Shown here piece by piece: positions 46,301 through 56,606 of a stretch of DNA of 64,000 nt (its first letter is position 1; each line of letters starts with the position of its first letter). A program made the translations under genes and the position numbers. The stretch comes from Camillea tinctor (Eukaryota > Ascomycota > Sordariomycetes > Xylariales > Xylariaceae), in assembly GCA_022578605.1 (NCBI GenBank), contig MU394053.1, positions 124,001-188,000 of the forward strand, given 5' to 3'. The notes beneath the pieces are model-generated. The model saw only the letters and a program-made list of their open reading frames with translations. It was not told where the DNA came from and made no database searches.

Positions 46301-47461
46301 ATGATCTTAATGTTACCACATACCCCCCACCGCATCCTCCCCTTACTCCTCCTCACCCTCGCCCTCCTCCCCGTTCCCGTCACCGCGTCCTGGACCACCC
46401 GGCAATTCGACCACTTCTTCGCGGGATGGGACTCGTACCTGCAAGAGATCCTCGTCTCCGACTGCGCCGTCGAGGTCGCGCAGAGCCGCACGCCAGAGTT
46501 CCCGGGCAGCTGGTACGGGACGATATCGTGCCTTTTGGACAACATCCCCGAGTTCCGCAAGTCCGAGATGGGCGCCTCGTCTGTGCTTCTGGGTCTACTC
46601 CCCGTCGTGCTCTCGCAGCTCGGCCCCACGACCGCCGAGCAGGGACTCCTGGCCCTCCGGCGCCCCTTCCTCGCCCTCCTCGTCGCGGCCGCGAGCCCCG
46701 CCGTGAATCCCCTGCGCAACACCGAGTACGATAACACGCTGCACAGCGACCTGCCGCGCGCGCTGCCCCCGCCGCGCTTCTCTTCCAGACGGGGGCGGAG
46801 GCCGAGCACGCTTGCGGTAGCGCTCGTCGCGCTGGCGCAGTACACGGTGGGGTTCACGGCCGTGGCCAACACCGTGATCCTCGCGTACCAGCTGTCCATC
46901 TGGTCGGTGACCAGCTTCGCGGTGCGGTTCCCGGGCCTGCCGGCCATATGGATATTCCTGGCGCTGCCGATCCACCTGGGCAGCCACCTGGCGATGCGGT
47001 TGCGGGTGCGCTACGAGCGGCTGCATGACGACGATAGGGGTTGCAGGGGCGGGGTTGGTTATCTCGGCATGCTGGCGCGCGAGGAGCTCGCGCCCTGCCG
47101 CTTCCAGGAGGGGGTCCGGCTGACGTGGCTGCCTAGGCGGAAGGTCGTGGGCGCCCTGACGTGGTTCGTGTACACTGGGGTGGTTATATATATCCTCGTG
47201 GGCACGTTGACGCTGTCGGGCCTGCTGTTTATCTCCGCCGCGGATACGGTGGATATCGCTGCGAGGTTCGTGGGGGGTGCTATTGTGTGTAAGTGGATCT
47301 TCACGTTCGAGCTTGACGGCATACAGGACACGACTATGTTCGTGGTGGAGGAGGAGGATGGGGACGATGGCGCGCCGCTAGACGAGTTGGAGCCATCGCC
47401 ACTTATGGTCGTGGCAGAGGAGGGGAATAGCGCTGTGATGATGAAACATGCGGATGCATGA
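46301..47461 (+). CDS. Multi-pass membrane protein of unknown function
   Basis: 386 residues, one exon, ATG at 46301; a second ATG three codons later is equally possible. Hydrophobic segments at about 12-30 (signal peptide or first helix), 91-110, 122-138, 168-200, 212-232, 288-315 and 324-340 suggest six or seven passes. After the first segment a luminal-type loop contains three acidic/aromatic clusters and two Cys (SDCAVEV and TISCLL). The C-terminus is acidic (VVEEEDGDDGAPLDELEPS). The coding region is visibly GC-rich compared with its AT-rich flanks. The overall plan (a short ectodomain, paired helices, SAADTVDIAARFVGG) resembles uncharacterised fungal membrane proteins, but I cannot name a function or transport motif. 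Confidence 0.75.
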   Translation: MILMLPHTPHRILPLLLLTLALLPVPVTASWTTRQFDHFFAGWDSYLQEILVSDCAVEVAQSRTPEFPGSWYGTISCLLDNIPEFRKSEMGASSVLLGLLPVVLSQLGPTTAEQGLLALRRPFLALLVAAASPAVNPLRNTEYDNTLHSDLPRALPPPRFSSRRGRRPSTLAVALVALAQYTVGFTAVANTVILAYQLSIWSVTSFAVRFPGLPAIWIFLALPIHLGSHLAMRLRVRYERLHDDDRGCRGGVGYLGMLAREELAPCRFQEGVRLTWLPRRKVVGALTWFVYTGVVIYILVGTLTLSGLLFISAADTVDIAARFVGGAIVCKWIFTFELDGIQDTTMFVVEEEDGDDGAPLDELEPSPLMVVAEEGNSAVMMKHADA

Positions 47462-47926
47462 CAGGAAGCCCACAGGTTCCAGCCTAGGCTCACATATACC
47501 TAATTGAATAATGGTATTTATGAATTTCTATTAATTGAAGGCGTTATCGTAGATGGTAAATGTTGCCTAGATGGTGATTTATACGTATTATAGAAGGGAT
47601 GAACACGAGCATGACCGCCATTCCCCTTTTCCTCCACGAGTTCGTAAACGTAACAGGAATGTATGCCCCCAGTTCATATCCGAGTAAGTATATACTAGAA
47701 CTGGTGTATATATAACCACATGCTCATATACTCGTCATTATATATGTACGACGATGGGTTGTGATTCAACCAGGTAGGTATAGCTAGAGCACTAATACAC
47801 CCTTCTCTTTCTGGCCCAATGGGCACTATTCGGGACTACACGCAACCGGCCTTGTTTGGCAAAATTCACCTAGCCATGTAGCACATAGAAAGTGATCGAA
47901 TCAGGTTTGCCGTTGTTGACTAAAAT
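47462..47926. other. Convergent spacer
   Basis: 465 bp between two convergent 3' ends, AT-rich. It holds probable 3' untranslated regions and no gene. Confidence 0.65.
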
Positions 47927-49060
47927 CTACGCCATCCGAGGCCCGCCGACAGCTACGGTCAGGAGAACCGGATCTCCGGCATTGACCTTCCCGGATTGAT
48001 CATCTCCGTCACTGGGCTGCACGTCATCGTAGGCGAACGCATAGCCCTTGCCGTCTACCGTGTTCTCATGCACTAGGCGCGCATAGTGGTTCGTCGGGTC
48101 GTTCTTATAAAACGTATTGGGGTGAGAGGGGTGCTTGTCCGTCTCCATAAGCGCCGTACGCACGAAAGCGGCGGCCAGACGTGGGATGATCGCATTTCTC
48201 ACAGCCGAGGGTCCCGTCGTGAAGGGCCCACTGTTGCACCCGAGGATATCGGCCGTGTTCGGCTTGCCGAAGTACTCGTTGCCGATTTGTACCCCGTCGT
48301 TGTTGAACCAGCAGTGGAGGACGCCGGGCGCGGCCTGCGTGTCTATCTTCAGGACGTGGTTCCGGGTCTGCTGGGTGACCCAGTACCGCCATACATCCAC
48401 CACATAGGGCTCGTAGTACCCGTCAAAACTAGCACGAACGGCGTCACCGTGGGTAGCGTTGAGAATACGCAGGACCCGGCCATTGCGCTCGACGATAAGC
48501 TTGTCCCATGGCATGCCGTCCTTGGCAGCCTGCCTGCGGAGCCCCTCAGCTAGACGATCTAAGCTGTCTTTAGCCATGCCGAAGACGTGCTGGTCTGGGC
48601 CGCTGTTTGTCTGCAGGTGAATCCCAATGGGGAGACGAGGAGCAAAGTCGACGTAGCTGATATTGGCATACAGCTGCGCGTCATTGAGGGTGAACTCGCA
48701 GAAACCAAAATCAATGTTAGCGTTGAGGTCGGTTGGGTTCAGGACGCTAGGCTCGACGAGAGCCGGGCCCGGGTTGAGCAAGAAGGTCAGCTTTGCATCT
48801 CGCGAGATCCATACTCTTCCACCTGCTAGCTGGGGAATTCTGGTCATGACCGTGTTACCAGGTGGCCCCAGGGGGATAGCACAGTCTTCGGTTAGGGGAG
48901 AGAGGATTCTGGGCGGGTTTTGTGGGAAGTATAGACTGTAGCCATCTGCCTTTATTAGACACCGCTGTCCTCCATACTGTATAGCCAAGCCCGTGATATA
49001 TGCATAGGCTTGGTCAGATTCTGTGTTGTTATAGATGGCTATATACAGGGAGTCTGGCAT
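47927..49060 (-). CDS. GH64 beta-1,3-glucanase-like protein, no signal peptide
   Basis: 377 residues, one exon, ATG at 49060. Family 64 glycoside hydrolases are inverting endo-beta-1,3-glucanases with a thaumatin-like fold. The core motif FGFCEFTLNDAQLYANISYV places Glu122 and, sixteen residues later, Asp138 in YVDFAPRLPIG. That spacing equals the catalytic Glu154/Asp170 pair reported for the Streptomyces laminaripentaose-producing enzyme. Further family features are LYFPQNPPRILSPLTEDCAI, HCWFNNDGVQIGNEYFGKP, ILGCNSGPF and YAFAYDDVQPS near the end. The protein begins MPDSLYIAIYNN with no signal peptide, so it may be intracellular, unconventionally secreted, or missing an upstream exon. It could act on the fungus's own glucan or on that of competitors. 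Confidence 0.88.
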   Translation of the reverse strand: MPDSLYIAIYNNTESDQAYAYITGLAIQYGGQRCLIKADGYSLYFPQNPPRILSPLTEDCAIPLGPPGNTVMTRIPQLAGGRVWISRDAKLTFLLNPGPALVEPSVLNPTDLNANIDFGFCEFTLNDAQLYANISYVDFAPRLPIGIHLQTNSGPDQHVFGMAKDSLDRLAEGLRRQAAKDGMPWDKLIVERNGRVLRILNATHGDAVRASFDGYYEPYVVDVWRYWVTQQTRNHVLKIDTQAAPGVLHCWFNNDGVQIGNEYFGKPNTADILGCNSGPFTTGPSAVRNAIIPRLAAAFVRTALMETDKHPSHPNTFYKNDPTNHYARLVHENTVDGKGYAFAYDDVQPSDGDDQSGKVNAGDPVLLTVAVGGPRMA

Positions 49061-50487
49061 GGTGAATATAGTTTACAAAGCTTCAACCTTCAAATAGCAC
49101 GAGTAATTAACTATGCTAAAGATGTAGTTGGCTGGTTGAAGATGGATAAAAAATAAAAATAAAACTAAAAAGTAAAAAAACTCAGAGGATCGTATATGGG
49201 TACCTACATATAGTTATGTACCGTTGTATGTGAAGAGTAGGTGTGTATAGAGCTTACATGTGTATACGGTGTGTGCTACCAAGCTGTTTCATTGGTAGAT
49301 CGCTTTTATAAGACCGTGTGTAAGTGTGTGGCTGGAGGGGCGATGTACAAAACAAGGTCCACTGAACCCGTTTACCTAGGTCCCTAAAAGTTTAGGGAGG
49401 GGGGGGCAGTGTTTTTTTAATGATCATGACGTAGGTCTTGTCTTTTTATCGTTTCTTCAATTCAACTTTCAAGTTTTCCACTAGCTAATAAGACTATTTA
49501 AATTAAATTGGTTATAAAATACTGGAAATTTGTTTACATATAAAGTAGATGCAGCACAATACAATATCAATTGGTAATTTATATAAGTATACCTCCTCAT
49601 CGATCACTTGATAAATATTATGTACAGAACTTGAGCAGCTTGACGTGCATATAAGTTTTGCCCCTCTTGTACTCCGTATAATTGGGGTAAAGAATTGGAG
49701 ACTCCTTGATAGACATGGCTTGCATGTCAGGTGTTTTACATGGCGGTGAATTTTAATGTATTGTACATTGATCGTATTTATATTCTTAAAAACTACCTAG
49801 TCTGCTAGTTAGTTAACTATTAATATAACTGTTGTAAGTAACACATGTATATTTGGTAAGCACCATGATATTTACAGTCATTTTTATACTATAAGGTTCA
49901 ATACTACCTAATCTAAATATTCTTCTGAATGTATGTCACTACAACTAATACTCGGTGTGGCTTGAACTGTATAAAACAAAAACTGCTCAGGAGCCACAAT
50001 CCATCCATGTCATTGTCCCTCTTCTCCAGTCAGTGGAGTTGACCAACGGGAATTAATGGGCAGATCAATCGATCAATCGATCAATCAACTCCCACCCTCC
50101 ATCTATGAATGGAAAGAGAAAAGGGCTCTCTTAGTTTCCTCCCCGAGACGGGCGACCCTAGCGAAGGTCTAGATTGCGCCGTTCCGCCTTATCGTACCGA
50201 ATAATATATTTAAGTTACCAGCCTACCTTACCCCTTTGATCCTCTCTGACCATCATGACTGTTTCAAGGGTCTAATCGTCCTGATTTCAGGTCTTTATTG
50301 AAACCATCAGCTGTTCCTTATTTTCCTTTCCTTTCCTTTTTTTTTTTTTTTTTTCCAATTCCAGGCGCCCACTACTTTACACTTTTTTCTTTTCTTCTCA
50401 TTCCTTCTCTCTCGATTCCTCTTAAACCATAAGCCAAATCACAATTATTACTATATCTCCCAGCACTAGACAACCTCCGAGACGACA
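49061..50487. other. Divergent promoter region
   Basis: 1.4 kb between GH64 and the sulfhydryl oxidase. The minus strand has TATAAAAG at 49303-49310, about 245 bp upstream of the GH64 start. GATCAATC is repeated in tandem at 50063-50088. A T18 tract (50337-50354) precedes the oxidase start. AT-rich, no gene. Confidence 0.6.
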
Positions 50488-51242
50488 ATGCCACGACACC
50501 TCTCCGTTATCGTCATCATCGTAGTCGCCGCTCTTATCATCTTATCTTTCTCTACCTCGTTCAGCGGCGAATCCGATCGAATACCCCAAGTGCTTCCGGT
50601 TACTGGTTCGAAGGGAAGCAATGCCGCGACCGATCTAAAGGTGACAGAGCCGGAGTCGAAACCACCAGCAAAGCCTGATTCGAAGGGAAGTGGATTCGGA
50701 AGTGGAAGCGGAGGATCAAAATCGGATCTGATAGGCATATCGAGCGATATATTGTCGGGTGGTGCCATCGCTCCGAAATTAGAGAATGCGACAGCAAAGT
50801 GCGTATAGCTTCGAGGTTTAGAATCTTTGTCGCAAATGACTAACGTTTCGAGAATAGGGCCGAACTAGGTCGCGCGACCTGGAAACTGTTCCACACCATG
50901 ATGGCGCGCTTCCCCGACAACCCATCTCCGGACGACTCGCTTGCGCTCAAGACCTACATCCAACTGTTTGCGCGCCTCTACCCATGCGGTGACTGCGCGC
51001 GACACTTCCAGAAGCTGCTCGCCCAGTACCCGCCACAGGTTAGTTCGCGAAATGCGGCAGCAGCCTGGGCATGCTTTGTCCACAATCAGGTCAACGAGAG
51101 GTTGAAGAAACCCCTGTTTAACTGCAACGATATTGGCGACTTTTACGACTGTGGATGCGGAGAAGAGGATTCTAAGAAAGGACCTGGTGCCGTGGATGGG
51201 GAATTGAAGCTTGAGAAAGATGCGGCATCGGGAGACGATTGA
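50488..51242 (+). CDS. ERV2: FAD-dependent sulfhydryl oxidase, Erv2-like (ER)
   Basis: Forms disulfides in the secretory pathway, passing electrons to oxygen through FAD. Exons 50488-50798 and 50858-51242, intron 59 nt with an ACTAAC branch site; 231 residues. An N-terminal signal anchor at about 5-22 (LSVIVIIVVAALIILSFS) is followed by a Gly/Ser-rich linker to about residue 104. The Erv/ALR domain covers about 106-205: LGRATWKLFHTMMARFPDNP, the redox CxxC YPCGDC (Cys147/Cys150), FVHNQVNERLKKPLFNC, and the pair Cys202-Gly-Cys204. A CGC shuttle after the domain is the distinguishing feature of Erv2 against mitochondrial Erv1, and the N-terminal anchor agrees. The C-terminal tail is charged. 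Confidence 0.93.
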
Positions 51243-52256
51243 TTTTGCATACTTCAGATATGCTGGGTTTGAAGCATTGGCGATTGGAGTCTGGCAATGA
51301 TTTGGAGTGCTATCTCTTCTGCTTTTTTTTAGCCCTCGGCAGTATGCTACAACTTATTTAAGTTAGGTGGATTATGTCCTGTTCTCATGAGATAGGTCTG
51401 GATTGGAACGAAGGGGCTAAGTCGCGGAAGAGAGCCGAGCCGGCTAGGTACTTATACCCGTATCACGGGACTAGCAATGGTTCGTTCTCTTTCTGTACAT
51501 ATATAGGATTGGCATGATGGCGAACTCGAGCCGCTTGCTGCCATACCCCCCGAATTCACGAAATCTCAATTAGTACACTACCATTGCCGTCTCTAGGTAT
51601 ACTACACTACCTATGGCAGTGGTGGGAGGGGGAGGGGGAAGTCAATGATTCAACAGCTAGGTTGACCGGCCTTATGGAAGAAACAAGACAGGCCTTCAGT
51701 ACAATACAAGGCATGCGTTCGTATGAATATGTTAAGTAAATCCTGATGAGATATAGGGATGAACCTTATATATTCAAGTTTACTTACTACTGTGTGTAAC
51801 TTACGTAACTATCGACAACATTCAAGTTATTACATACCTCAAATCCCATCTTGGCCTATATGTATTCCATAGTATATCCTATATCCATGATAGAGGGGCA
51901 CGTGATATGTAGGTAGGTAGAATATACCATGACAAATATGTGGGTCTTATCCAAGGCTGCTTATCGACAAGGCGAGGCCAGCCCGCGCGTCTGAGCTGCC
52001 TGAGCTTAAATCCATAGATCTTATCCATGTCCATTTAGCAGGTCGACCAGAGCCGGAGCTCCTCCAGCCGCCTCAACCTGAGCATTCCCCAATATTGGAC
52101 CATTACCACAACAGAACACAACACACCACAACACACTACGATACAATTCGCTTCGCATATAGATTGGGGGTAGTACGTTCTTCTGCATCCGCACTATACC
52201 ACCGCAAAAAAAAAGAAAAAATAGAAAAGAAAAGAAAAGGAAACAAATAGATTACC
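51243..52256. other. Spacer and Pre3 promoter
   Basis: About 1 kb between two plus-strand genes. The last 100 bp before the Pre3 start contain CACAACA repeats and an A-rich tract. No proteasome PACE-type element was identified by eye. No gene. Confidence 0.55.
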
Positions 52257-53308
52257 ATGGAGTTCACTACTACAGGCGTCTTAAACGAAGGTACGAGGCG
52301 ATGCGTATAGCCTGGAAACCCCTCCAAAACCTTCAAAGAGAGCTAGGCTGACAGGAGAATCTGTAGATGGAATCCACGTTGACATGGACAGACTGAAGAA
52401 GGGCGAGGTCAAGTAAGAACCCAGTCTGCTGCGCTTCACGTTATTTTCACATCGCTAACCTCTAGCTAGCCTCGGTACCTCGATGTAAGCCTACCCAAGC
52501 GATGGCCGGATAAACGAACGGACGGACGAATAAACACTCGGTGCTAACACAAAAACAGCATGGCAGTCACCTTCAAGGACGGTGTCATTCTAGGTATGTC
52601 GAGACACCAGCCTGCCAGCCTGCCTTCATGTCTACGCCATACCATATACTAAACATAATCCCCCCTTACCCCGCAGGCGCCGACTCGAGAACCACCACCG
52701 GGGCGTACATCGCAAACCGAGTCACCGACAAGCTTACTCGAGTACACGACACGATTTGGTGCTGTCGATCCGGTTCAGCTGCCGACACCCAGGCCGTGGC
52801 CGATATCGTACAGTACCAGCTAGGCATGTTTGCCATGCGGAACGGCAAGCCCCCTACGACACAGACCGCCGCCGCCATCTTCCAAGAGATCTGCTACTCC
52901 AACAAGGACCGGCTAAGGTAAGGAAGGAAAACAGACTATCGTCTAAATGAGTAAACAGCTGCTAATACGCCATCGCTGTTGTGCTGCAGCGCGGGTCTCA
53001 TTATCGCCGGTTGGGATGAGCGACACGGCGGCCAGGTCTACTCGATTCCCCTCGGAGGCTCCCTGCACAAGCAATCCTACGCCATTGGCGGTTCGGGATC
53101 GACCTACATATACGGCTACTGCGATGCGAACTGGAAGGAGGGCATGGAGGAGCAGGACGCCGTCAACTTCGTCAAGGGTGCGCTACGAGAAGCGATCAAG
53201 TGGGACGGCAGCTCTGGAGGTGTTATCCGCATGGTCGTTCTCACGAAGAAGGGGGCGGATCGTCACTTATACCTACCGGATGAGGACTACAAAGTGCGGC
53301 ATGCATAG
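52257..53308 (+). CDS. PRE3: Proteasome 20S subunit beta1 (Pre3), caspase-like
   Basis: Catalytic subunit of the 20S core cleaving after acidic residues. Six exons: 52257-52290, 52355-52412, 52470-52484 (15 nt), 52559-52593, 52677-52917 and 52990-53308; introns 64, 57, 74, 83 and 72 nt; 233 residues. The propeptide ends [19 protein letters not shown]. Thr34 is mature Thr1 in the autoprocessing sequence [54 protein letters not shown] and [17 protein letters not shown] are nearly invariant in Pre3 from yeast to filamentous fungi. The third exon is a microexon supplying N-L-G-T-S, so correct splicing is needed for the nucleophile. Acceptor TCTAGCTAG was chosen over the earlier TCTAG because only it avoids a stop and gives LGTS. 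Confidence 0.97.
52470..52484 (+). other. PRE3: 15-nt microexon encoding the proteasome nucleophile
   Basis: CCTCGGTACCTCGAT lies between CTAG and GTAAGC. Joined to AA upstream and CATGGCA downstream, it reads N-L-G-T-S-I-M-A. It carries the Gly-Thr autocleavage site. Confidence 0.9.
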
Positions 53309-56300
53309 ATGTATTGCGAATGAGGGCTTGGGAAGCGAGAACGACAGGAACAATAACCCATAACAACAACCAGCTTGTTGAAAGACGGGGAGCATAAGAG
53401 AAAGTAGAGCATTTGCCATCTGTATAATACCACACACGATATCTGAATGAGCTCCCTTTTTTGCCCTCCCGGCCCGGGGATGAATAAGCACGCGTCTTCG
53501 CATCATATGAAAATTACATGTTTTTGTCTTACGCATGGGCGATTAGGCGCTGGCCAGGCCAGGTACGCCCAGCTATCCTGAAGTTATAGCACGCCGAGAG
53601 CTCCGGATTACGGGTGGACCCGGGGCCACGGATGTCGATCACAAAGAAGTTGCCGTAACCTAGTTTTCAAGCCCCGTGACAGACTGATGCACGTTGCATT
53701 GGCCTCCTCCTCGCGAGAGGACGGGAAAGGGAAACACGGCACAACGTCAGAGCGTAGGTGCTTGCCACTAACATTTAACTTGCTTACTGATGCAGGGCTT
53801 AAGGGGGGGAGGGGGGAGGGGGAGGGGGAGACAGGTATTTTCCTATACTTACCCAACCTTTACATATGATGAATTCTTGGCGTAAATCTCGAGTAGGGTA
53901 TGGTATGCGCGCAATGCAAATGAGGCGGTGAAGCCAAGGAAGGGTGTGGAGAGTAGGGAATGGTTTAACTTTGACATACCTACCTACTAGCTACATACCT
54001 ACGTAGTGGCAGAGAAAAGGGGGGGCGGGAGATAAGGCGAGTTCTTCGCCACACAGACACACATGCAAAATTAGATGCTCCCGGATTGGTGGATTGATGT
54101 TTGCAGGTAGAGATTATATTGTTTGTCGTGTCGTTGCACCTGAATGGTGTTGTGTAAGTATGGTAGATCGCGGCGGGCGTCGGAAGGGGAATGTGGTAGG
54201 AGAAGGAGGGACAGTAGGTAGATATCTACATAAGCAAAAAAAAAGGGGGAGGAAGGTATCTAGGTAGATAAGTAAATAAAGGAGAGCTTATTTTTAACAC
54301 CCGGTATTGTTTTTAGATGATATGGTTTGCTTTTACTATCATTAGTACTTTGTGGCGGGATGGATATACGTACGATCTACTACTACTCTCTACTATTACC
54401 TATGTGAAGGGTCAGAGTTTCGAGTTCACTTGGAGCCCCATGCAAAAAGGTTGGGTGCGTGGGGTGGGATATACATGATCTAGTGTAAGAGAAGAGACAC
54501 TCAACTACCTAACTAGGTACCTAGATCCCTAGTGTACCTATTTACATATTAAAAAAAAGAAAAAAAAGAAAAGGGGATGATGGAAAGATTATCAATCCGT
54601 GTCGGGTCGGGGGTCCAACCTCTTTCCCCCCTTCTCTTCCCCCTTTTCTCTCCAATCTCAGGGAGGAGGGGGAGGGGCGGAGAAACAGAAAGAGTAAATG
54701 GTAAAAGTGAGTTACGTAGTTGGAGTTAAGAAAGAGTCAACCTGTGTAAGAGAGAGAGATAGAGACAGAGAGAGGTAGAGGAAGGAAATTCCACTTATGT
54801 TTGCGTGCCCAAAGCAATCCCTCATCAGGCTTACGCACATATGTAGCCCATCATCAATGACCACTCCATACAGTAACTTACATAAGTAGCAAGTTACCAT
54901 AGCCCCCCAAAATTAAAATGAAATCCGACGATATGGTATGGAATTGGCATTATTTATCGCCGTTGCTACCTACTGGTATTGGTGTGCGACCAACACGCAT
55001 AGCTTATACATGCAGACCTGTACCTTATGTATTGCATGACTACGAGCTTACTTCTTTTGATGAGAGGTGCTGGGATTCTGGTAAGAGAGGATAAGAAGGG
55101 GGAGGTTGGGAGAAGAAGTACATAGGTAAGCTGGTAAGGTAGCAGCGTAGGTAAAAACTCCAGAGAGAGAAAAGAAAAAAGAGAGAGAGAGAGCCATGAT
55201 CATTCGATCATTCTTGTTTTTTATTTTTATTGTTATGGTTATTACCAATTTGGATCGATCTCGATAACTAACCTATAAAGCTAACTTGACGCAAGGACAG
55301 CTGTGTTGACAATGACATAGGGGATAGGTAACAGAACCAAAATACCTACGTAGCTACGTAACTTGCAGTAACTTAATATGTCCTGGTACGTAGAACGGAC
55401 CCGGGATTGGAATTCATCTGGGTGGTGGGGGAGAGGGGAGGAACGGAGTGGTTTTGGGCAAGAGGGTATGACGCAATGGCGCTTGCTGCTGGTGCTGACC
55501 TTCATAATCTACCTAACCTGGTATCTATCTCCAATTGCTCACCCGTCCTGCGGCCCGCTCAGGGGGAGAGAGAAATAAGGAAGGAAAGGAAAGAAAAGAA
55601 TGGGGAAATTGGGTCAGAGGTCCCATCCCGCCCAACTTGCTCAATCCATCCCGCTTTACCCCCCTCCCCATCCCCTTCAAAGGGATAAGATTGAGCTTTG
55701 GAGGGGGAGGGGGACTTGCTTACGGGGTATAATGTACTTCTTACTGTCTATGTTTACAAGTCACTGAAATTAACAATTCTAGCGTAAGATATTCGATTCG
55801 GGACCGTGATAGATGCTGAGATGCGCATTGGCTAGAATGTTCTTAAACCTTACTTTTGTTTACTTTAATTGCATTTTTGGCAATTTAGTGTGTTTAGTGT
55901 TACACATCAAGACAGCTCGTATTAAGCTTGAAGTATCACGAAGCAAGTACTAACTCATACATACCTACCTAGTATCCATACTCTCTATCCACTAAGTTAG
56001 GTAGATCTACAACATTGTTAGGGACCTAGAACTTTTGTTATTAATAGGTTCATGTTCATCCCGTTCTCTATTTCTGTCTTGCTCTCATCATTACGCTTAA
56101 ACTCCCTTATCCTTACATTTTCTAGAAACTTGTCAATACATTATGCAGTCAGATTGATAGATCCATTCCACAAATTGCAACTATTAAAACCAGCTAGCAA
56201 GCACACAGAAACCGAAAACGTATAAAAGAAGTAAAACGCACGGGCCATTTACCCAAGTAATGTTGGTAGTGCACGTACCAAGCCCCAGGCTTGAATGACC

Positions 56301-56584
56301 CTTGCAATCGGGAGTGGGTGTGCCAGATCCTTGGAATTCTTTTTCTGTCCGTTTCTTTTTTATTTTAATCCTTTTTTATTTTATTGTATTTTTTTTTTAC
56401 TCAGATGCTTAATCCCGAGGGCATGGGATGAAACAGGTTGGGACTTCCCAGGGTGGCAGTAAGTACCGATTATCACTTGTCAACTTTCACATTTTGCCCC
56501 GTCATCTGCCTTGGGATAGTATACTTCTGTAATATGTATATACACTGCCGACGCTTCGAGTACCTACTTAAGTATCTCGCTACC

Positions 56585-56606
56585 AAAAAAAAAAAAAAAA
56601 AAAAAA
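56585..56606 (+). repeat. A22 homopolymer
   Basis: Uninterrupted run of 22 A in gene-free DNA. It has no nearby retroelement features that I can identify. Confidence 0.9.

Noticed and set aside
50063..50088. GATCAATC tandem repeats as a CRISPR-like or iteron array
   Set aside because: Only about three 8-bp units with no spacers; a simple microsatellite in a fungal promoter.
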